Source: Aquificales bacterium (GTDB lineage Bacteria > Aquificota > Aquificia > Aquificales > QOAS01). From it: 10,824 nucleotides of DNA. The notes below the pieces were generated by a model. It did no database searches, had not been told where the DNA came from, and saw only the letters and a list, made by a program, of their open reading frames with translations. Below are positions 5,938 to 10,824 of the stretch, in pieces. Made by a program: the position numbers and the translations under genes. The stretch lies in assembly GCA_027035985.1 (NCBI GenBank), contig JALVTI010000039.1, forward strand, positions 1-10,824, read 5' to 3'. The stretch's first letter is position 1. Every line of letters begins with the position of its first letter.

Positions 5938-6438
5938 TTAACCTCCCGCATATTTTCTAAAGTAGGCGTAAAGGGCGGTTATGAAATCGTTCAAACGTTC
6001 GAAGGATTTTTTTAATCTTTCCTCTTCGGAACAACTTTCCACTTTTTCTAAGACAAGCCTCATTATATCTCCAAATTCCCTCGGCATTAGGTCTCTCGCT
6101 TCGCTATAGGCGATAATCGGATAAATCCTCCAAAGGGTAGCTTTTGCATCGTTTAAATTAGTTTTAGCTTTTTGGGTTGCACTTTTTATTTCGTTAAAAA
6201 ACTTGCGGAGTTGGGTTGACTTAATCCCCCGCGTATGATTTTTTAAAAATTCCGCTAATCTATCAGCGTATCCTTGCGGTTTTAAAAGCTCTCTTAAATT
6301 TTCCCCTGCTATATCGCCAAAACAATTAAAATTTTGAAGGAACTTTTTAAAATCCTCTATAACACCATTATTTTGCTCTCTTCTCCTCTGTTGAGAACCC
6401 GGTCTTCTTCGAAAATTCCCACCTTGATATCGATACAT
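5938..6438 (-). CDS. csm2: Csm2, small subunit of the type III-A complex
   Basis: The 166-residue, mainly helical protein is Csm2 (Cas11-like), which forms the inner filament of the complex along the target RNA. The family motif appears as IKSTQLRKFFNEI (residues 72-84). The first 25 residues are an Arg-, Gln- and Asn-rich tail (RRRPGSQQRRRE) that looks disordered and could bind RNA; this makes the protein a little longer than typical Csm2. It starts three bases after the cas10 stop and has a GGGAGG site eight bases upstream. csm3 follows three bases after its stop, with a nearly identical leader. Confidence 0.9.
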   Translation of the reverse strand: MYRYQGGNFRRRPGSQQRRREQNNGVIEDFKKFLQNFNCFGDIAGENLRELLKPQGYADRLAEFLKNHTRGIKSTQLRKFFNEIKSATQKAKTNLNDAKATLWRIYPIIAYSEARDLMPREFGDIMRLVLEKVESCSEEERLKKSFERLNDFITALYAYFRKYAGG

Positions 6439-6452
6439 TTTTTAAACCTCCC
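6439..6452 (-). promoter_or_regulatory. Strong ribosome binding site of csm2, matched at csm3
   Basis: The csm2 leader reads GGGAGG-TTTAAAAA-ATG, and the csm3 leader (5935-5947) reads GGGAGG-TTAAAAA-ATG. The two differ by one T. By contrast, cas10 and cas6 have no clear Shine-Dalgarno. This fits the need for several Csm2 and Csm3 subunits per single Cas10. Confidence 0.7.
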
Positions 6453-9228
6453 TTGTTTTCTTTAAATTCCTCGTTAACATCAAAAGGTAAGCCAAAAATA
6501 CCAAACTCTTTTCGAGATTTACCAGTTCATCTTTTGATGGGTCTATAAAGATTTCTTCCAACTTCCTTCGGATTTCTTCGTTTTTTACATTCCTCGCAAG
6601 TTGGTAATAGAAATAAGGAACAAACCTATAGAGTTCCTCTTTTCTTTTGGTGAAGTTTTCCTTGGTGGTTTCCTTTATAGCCTTTAACTTTATGTAAAGC
6701 CTATATAAGAGACTCCTCGAGAGGGTTTCCTTATCTTTCTCTACAACCTTTAAAAGTTCCCGAGCTTTATTTTCCAACTCCGAAAGTTCACTCCACTTTA
6801 AAACAGACCCCAAAAGGGCTATTTTGTCCTTTTTGCCGTTTTTTTCAATTTTAGATTTTGCCAAACCTTCGAGGCTATCGGTGGTATCGGAGGCGAGCCT
6901 TATGGGGAAGTTTCCTTTAAAGAACCCCAAACCGGCTGACATTCCGAAATTGGGGTTTTCGCAAGTGTATTCCTCAAATTCCTTTCTAATAAAGTTGGCA
7001 ACTTTAATCGCAATATTCCAAGGGGCTATTAAAAATAGGTCATCTCCCCCGCTGAAAACGGTATAAACGGGACTTTCGACGCAAGGTAGGTATTTACTTT
7101 CCTCTCTTTCTTTGTAGTCTCTGTTTAAAAGCTCCTCTTTTAGGTCTCTAAGCAATCTATCCACATAGAGGCTGAAAAAGAGTTCGAGCATTCGGCTTAA
7201 GGTCGCTATCCTCGAAAAAGAGTAATTTTTTATCCCAGCCATAAAGATTAATCCGAGGTTGTCAACATCGGCTTTAAAGTAGCCGAGCTTTTTGTCCCCT
7301 AAAGATAGCTCTTGAAGAATGGTAAAGGGAATAATGTCTCCTTCCTTTGGCTTTTCCTGTTCTTCAAATTCCTCTTCCAATAGGGGGTTTAGGTTTTCCC
7401 AATCCTTTGTGAGGGAAGGAACGGCTTGACATATAAATTTGAAACCGATTAGATTGGGATTGTCTTCTATATCGGTTGCGTTTAGTCTGAAAATATCTAA
7501 TTCCTTGCAAAGTTTCGAAATCTCTATTTTCCTATCTTCGGAAATGTAAAGTTTTCCTTTCTCTTCTATAGGTAAAAGTTTGAAGTTTTCCTCCGAAAGT
7601 AGGTAAACAGTTCCCAATTTAGGAAGGCTGAAATAGGCTCTCCATTCTGGTTGAAGTTGTTCTTCACTCCTCGTAAAGGCTATATACCTAACCTTGGGAA
7701 GGTTAGCCCCTACTTTTTGGAAAGTTTTACACCACTTACAGAATTCTTGTTCCCTTCCCTCCGTTTCTTCCACAATTTCCCAACCGCACGAGGGACATAA
7801 AACGGTATTTTTTCCTTTCTTAACAAGTTTTTCTATTTTTTTATTTGCCAAAGTATCGAGATTTAGGAGATTTAATTTAAATTTCTTTTTCTTTTCGTTT
7901 GCCAATTTCTGTTGAACTTTCTTAACAACCTCACGGTAGTTTCTCAATTCATTTAAAGAAAACTTTTCCCATGCCAAGATAAAACCAAGTCTTCCGCCAA
8001 ATTCCTCTAAAAGGATTTTTTCTATTTCATTTTGAAATTCCTTTAATTTTTCCTCTATCTTTTCGTCAAAACCTATCAAAAGTTCAAACTTTCCCGCCGA
8101 GGCGTAGAGGGTGTTAATGGTCGGGTTGTAGCCGAGATTTTCCAAAATATAGCGCGCTATAAGTTCTGGTAAAAGAGCCAGAAAGAAGCTTCGGGCTCTA
8201 AGCCTTTTAGCTACACCTTCTATATTTCTCACCCCAAAGAGGAATTTCTGAATTCCGCTTATATCCCCCTCTACGAGGATTAAGCAAGGTTCTTTTTTCT
8301 CCTTTAACCGTTTTAGGTTGTAATCCGTAATTAGTGAGGTCGATATCGCCGCCACTCCCCTCGAGTGGTCAAAAAGAGATATGTCCGGATAGTGGTATAT
8401 TCCCTTTTCCCTATCGTAGGTAGAGGAGGGGACACTCCAAAGGTATTTGTAAAAGAGGTAATAAACCTTTTGGGTAAATTTGGAAATATCGTTAACACTC
8501 TTAACGGTTTTACTCAAAACCTTTCTGAAATCCTTAAAAAGTTGAAGATATTCGCCATAAATTTCCCTATAAAGTTCCTTGTCGTATTTCCTAACCTCCG
8601 AGGGTTTCCCAACCTGTTCCCCAATAAGGAGAGGAAATATTAACTTTCTTAACTCCTGGGAAGTGGTTTCCTCCCTAACCTCTAAGGGTTCTATTCGATA
8701 CACCCATTCCTTTTTCGGCACCGTCTCGAAAACTTCAACACTCTCAAAGATGGAGTAAAGTCTTCTTTCCTTAGTTTGCAATTCATCTGTGTTGATTTCG
8801 TCCCTTTCGGTGGCAGAAATAATGTCGGCTTTTTGGTAAATTTCGGCAAAGAATTTGTAATCCCCCGCATTTTCCGGGCTATGGTGGTGAAAGGCGGCTA
8901 AAATAACCTTTAAAGGTTCCAAATTATTGCAATCCTCTAAAAGGTTGTATTCCTTACAAAGCTCCTCTAAACGGTTAACAAAATCTTCCCCAAACTTGAG
9001 TTCATTTAAGAAATCCTTTACAAATTCCTCGCCAAGTTTCTCGTGAAGGTATTTGTAGTTATCTTTCTCCTTTTCCGTCTCATTATCCTTTCCATTTTGT
9101 GTTTGTCGCTGTTGCTGTTCTTCCTCCGAAGGGTTTTCTTCCAACCTTCTTTTCAACTTCCCTATATCGTGAAAAAGAGAACCCAACGCTATAAGGTCTC
9201 TAAGGTTTTTTAAACCCTCATAGGACAT
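6442..9228 (-). CDS. cas10: Cas10/Csm1, large subunit with HD nuclease and cyclase domains
   Basis: The 928-residue protein is the signature subunit of type III systems. The HD domain is complete: His20-Asp21 in LFHDIGK, His62 in HEKLGEEF, HHH at 114-116, and Asp135 in KADIIS. This predicts ssDNA cleavage. A zinc motif has CPSC (478, 481) and CKWC (497, 500). The first palm region contains EGDISGIQKFLFG. The second holds KADVDNLG (Asp654, Asp656) and the cyclase motif GGDD (727-730) in VFSGGDDLFL, so synthesis of cyclic oligoadenylate from ATP is expected. Residues 30-58, between two HD segments, are a charged, Gln-rich low-complexity insert. It is the first gene of the minus-strand operon. 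The ATG at 9228 has only a weak purine-rich stretch upstream. Confidence 0.96.
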   Translation of the reverse strand: MSYEGLKNLRDLIALGSLFHDIGKLKRRLEENPSEEEQQQRQTQNGKDNETEKEKDNYKYLHEKLGEEFVKDFLNELKFGEDFVNRLEELCKEYNLLEDCNNLEPLKVILAAFHHHSPENAGDYKFFAEIYQKADIISATERDEINTDELQTKERRLYSIFESVEVFETVPKKEWVYRIEPLEVREETTSQELRKLIFPLLIGEQVGKPSEVRKYDKELYREIYGEYLQLFKDFRKVLSKTVKSVNDISKFTQKVYYLFYKYLWSVPSSTYDREKGIYHYPDISLFDHSRGVAAISTSLITDYNLKRLKEKKEPCLILVEGDISGIQKFLFGVRNIEGVAKRLRARSFFLALLPELIARYILENLGYNPTINTLYASAGKFELLIGFDEKIEEKLKEFQNEIEKILLEEFGGRLGFILAWEKFSLNELRNYREVVKKVQQKLANEKKKKFKLNLLNLDTLANKKIEKLVKKGKNTVLCPSCGWEIVEETEGREQEFCKWCKTFQKVGANLPKVRYIAFTRSEEQLQPEWRAYFSLPKLGTVYLLSEENFKLLPIEEKGKLYISEDRKIEISKLCKELDIFRLNATDIEDNPNLIGFKFICQAVPSLTKDWENLNPLLEEEFEEQEKPKEGDIIPFTILQELSLGDKKLGYFKADVDNLGLIFMAGIKNYSFSRIATLSRMLELFFSLYVDRLLRDLKEELLNRDYKEREESKYLPCVESPVYTVFSGGDDLFLIAPWNIAIKVANFIRKEFEEYTCENPNFGMSAGLGFFKGNFPIRLASDTTDSLEGLAKSKIEKNGKKDKIALLGSVLKWSELSELENKARELLKVVEKDKETLSRSLLYRLYIKLKAIKETTKENFTKRKEELYRFVPYFYYQLARNVKNEEIRRKLEEIFIDPSKDELVNLEKSLVFLAYLLMLTRNLKKTREV

Positions 9229-9296
9229 TTCTTTTTATTCTAAATCACATTAAAAGGCGATGTATTTTACCAATTCCCTTTTAGAGTTTTTTAGAG
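9229..9296. promoter_or_regulatory. Divergent intergenic region, cas10 and hyuA
   Basis: These 68 A/T-rich bases separate the divergent starts of cas10 and the hydantoinase gene and must hold the csm operon promoter unless that lies inside hyuA. Only weak candidates are visible: TAGAAT just before cas10 on the minus strand and TATTTT at 9263-9268 on the plus strand, neither with a convincing -35 at normal spacing. TTAGAG occurs twice, ten bases apart (9281-9286 and 9291-9296), directly before the hyuA ATG; its meaning is unclear. Confidence 0.35.
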
Positions 9297-10824
9297 ATGG
9301 AGGAAATCCTTATAGGGGTGGATACCGGTGGAACCTTCACCGATTTCGTCTACAAAAAGGGCGACCGATGGGGGGTTTACAAAACCCTTTCTACTCCCCA
9401 CAATCCGGCGGAGGCTATCCTAAAAGGTTTGGAGGTTATAGGCGATGAAAAGCCCCGCCGCATAGTCCACGGGACGACGGTTGCGACCAACACCCTCCTC
9501 GAGAGAAAGGGGGCGAAAACCGCATTTATAACCAATAAGGGGTTTAAGGACATCATCGAAATAGGTCGCCAAAATAGGGAGAAACTTTACGACCTCCACT
9601 ACCGGAGACCGGAACCTCTCGTTCCCCGCCACCTGAGGTTTGAACTCGACTGCAGGGTAAACTCCAAAGGGGAAATTGTTAAAGACTTGGATCCCAAAGA
9701 GGTCGAAAGGTTGATAGAAACCCTCGAGAGGGAGAAGGTCGAAGCGGTCGCCGTGTGTTTTCTCTTCTCATTCCTAAATCCGGAACACGAAAGATTTGTG
9801 GGAAACCTTTTGAGGGAGAGATTAAAAAAGGTCCACGTTTCGGTCTCCTCCGAAATACTCCCCGAGTTTAGGGAATACGAAAGGGCTTCGACCACCGTTG
9901 TGAACGCCTATGTAGCCCCCAAGATGGCTAAATACATAACGACCTTAAAGGAGAATTTGAAGCCGCGGGACCGCTTGGTAATCATGCAGTCCAACGGCGG
10001 GGTGATATCCGCCGATACCGTCGTTAAAGAACCGGTTAGGACGGTTTTGAGCGGTCCCGCGGGGGGAGTGGTCGGCGCCTGGAAAATAGGAAAGCTCGCC
10101 GGCTTTGAAAGGCTCATCACCTTTGATATGGGTGGAACCTCGACCGACGTCTCCCTTATAGACGGAAAGCCGACCCTCACAACGGAGACAAAAATCTCCG
10201 GAATACCTATAAAGGTGCCTATCATCGACATCCACACCGTGGGGGCGGGTGGGGGTTCGATAGTCTGGGTCGACAGAGGCGGGGCTTTGAAGGTGGGTCC
10301 CCAGAGTGCCGGCGCCGACCCTGGACCCATATGTTACGGTAGGGGTGGTAAGCATATAACCGTTACCGATACAAACCTCTTTTTGGGAAGGTTGGTTCCC
10401 GACCACTTTTTGGGCGGAAAGATGAAACTCCTCACCGAGCCGGTAAAGGAGGCTTTCGAAAACCTTTCGAGGGAACTAAAAACCGACCCCTACACCCTCG
10501 CGGAGGGAATTCTGGAAATAGCCAACACCAAAATGGAGGGAGCTATAAGGGTTATCTCCGTCCAGAGGGGTTACAATCCCGAGGAGTTTGCCCTATTTAG
10601 CTTTGGCGGTGCGGGCGGCATGCACGCCGTCTTTTTGGCTAAAAAGCTCGGCATACCCAAAGTGTTCGTTCCGAGAAACCCCGGATTGCTTTCGGCTGTG
10701 GGTATGCTCCTCGCCGACCACATCAGGGACTACTCCCTAACCGTTATGTTGCCCCTCGAAAGGGAAACTCAAAAGGAGCTTTACCTCCACTTAAGGGAAC
10801 TCTTCAAAACTCTGGAAAACCGTG
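9297..10824 (+). CDS. hyuA: N-methylhydantoinase A / 5-oxoprolinase family protein, 3'-truncated by the window
   Basis: 509 codons are open to the window end with no stop. Members of this family use ATP to open hydantoin or 5-oxoproline rings, usually with a HyuB partner encoded next door. The N-terminus IGVDTGGTFTD (residues 6-16) is the phosphate-binding loop of the ASKHA-like fold. HGTTVATNT lies at 58-66, FDMGGTSTD at 276-284, VGAGGGSI at 315-322, and SAGADPGPICYGRGG follows. The family is usually about 650-720 residues, so roughly the last quarter is missing, with hyuB expected beyond. ATG 9297 is chosen because the conserved loop follows at once; the ribosome site is weak. The gene is richer in G+C than the CRISPR locus and functionally unrelated to it. 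Exact substrate cannot be told from sequence. Confidence 0.9.
   Translation, partial: MEEILIGVDTGGTFTDFVYKKGDRWGVYKTLSTPHNPAEAILKGLEVIGDEKPRRIVHGTTVATNTLLERKGAKTAFITNKGFKDIIEIGRQNREKLYDLHYRRPEPLVPRHLRFELDCRVNSKGEIVKDLDPKEVERLIETLEREKVEAVAVCFLFSFLNPEHERFVGNLLRERLKKVHVSVSSEILPEFREYERASTTVVNAYVAPKMAKYITTLKENLKPRDRLVIMQSNGGVISADTVVKEPVRTVLSGPAGGVVGAWKIGKLAGFERLITFDMGGTSTDVSLIDGKPTLTTETKISGIPIKVPIIDIHTVGAGGGSIVWVDRGGALKVGPQSAGADPGPICYGRGGKHITVTDTNLFLGRLVPDHFLGGKMKLLTEPVKEAFENLSRELKTDPYTLAEGILEIANTKMEGAIRVISVQRGYNPEEFALFSFGGAGGMHAVFLAKKLGIPKVFVPRNPGLLSAVGMLLADHIRDYSLTVMLPLERETQKELYLHLRELFKTLENR

Noticed and set aside
9260..9448. Short plus-strand frame starting before hyuA
   Set aside because: It overlaps hyuA in another frame, and the hyuA frame carries the conserved GVDTGGTFTD loop from its first codons.
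9908..10406. Two minus-strand open frames opposite hyuA
   Set aside because: They are antisense shadows of a G+C-rich gene with clear conserved motifs. Their products are Pro/Thr/Gly-rich text with no family signature.
1..10824. Frequent short words such as CTCGAG and TCCGAA across the window
   Set aside because: Most fall in frame as common codon pairs (Leu-Glu, Ser-Glu), so codon preference explains them without a regulatory role.

Overview
The window holds a type III-A (Csm) CRISPR-Cas locus with two accessory modules inside its operon, followed by the start of an unrelated metabolic gene. Proteins rich in Lys and Glu, frequent AGG/AGA Arg and ATA Ile codons, GGAGG-type ribosome sites and tightly overlapping genes suggest a thermophilic bacterium. 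An Aquificota-like host is my best guess, but it rests on codon and protein style only.

Left edge, 1-217: the end of a CRISPR array (three 35-nt repeats, two spacers) that probably continues leftwards out of the window. The last repeat is degenerate. The repeat hairpin and its 8-nt 3' tag indicate transcription rightwards, into cas6. cas6 (218-982, +) begins 26 bases after the last repeat. Its 3' end overlaps, tail to tail, the 3' end of csm5 on the other strand.

Centre, 953-9228, all on the minus strand and in transcription order: cas10/csm1, csm2, csm3, then an MNT nucleotidyltransferase plus HEPN protein (an MntA-HepT-like toxin-antitoxin pair, HI0073/HI0074 type), csm4, a broken Uma2-family nuclease gene, an intact Uma2-family nuclease gene, and csm5. 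Junctions overlap or are separated by at most 27 bases, so this looks like one operon. Cas6 would process the array RNA. Cas10, Csm2, Csm3, Csm4 and Csm5 would form the RNA-guided complex. Csm3 keeps its slicing Asp, and Cas10 keeps both the HD nuclease residues and the GGDD cyclase motif. No Csm6 or other CARF effector, no ring nuclease, and no cas1/cas2 lie in the window.

The notable part is the pair of insertions: a toxin-antitoxin module between csm3 and csm4, and a tandem Uma2 nuclease duplication, one copy decayed, between csm4 and csm5. Both are embedded in the coupled reading frames of the effector complex rather than beside it.

Right edge, 9229-10824: a 68-base divergent gap, then a 3'-truncated N-methylhydantoinase A / 5-oxoprolinase family gene. 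It is visibly richer in G+C than the CRISPR locus, which fits a horizontally acquired defence locus next to a host gene.
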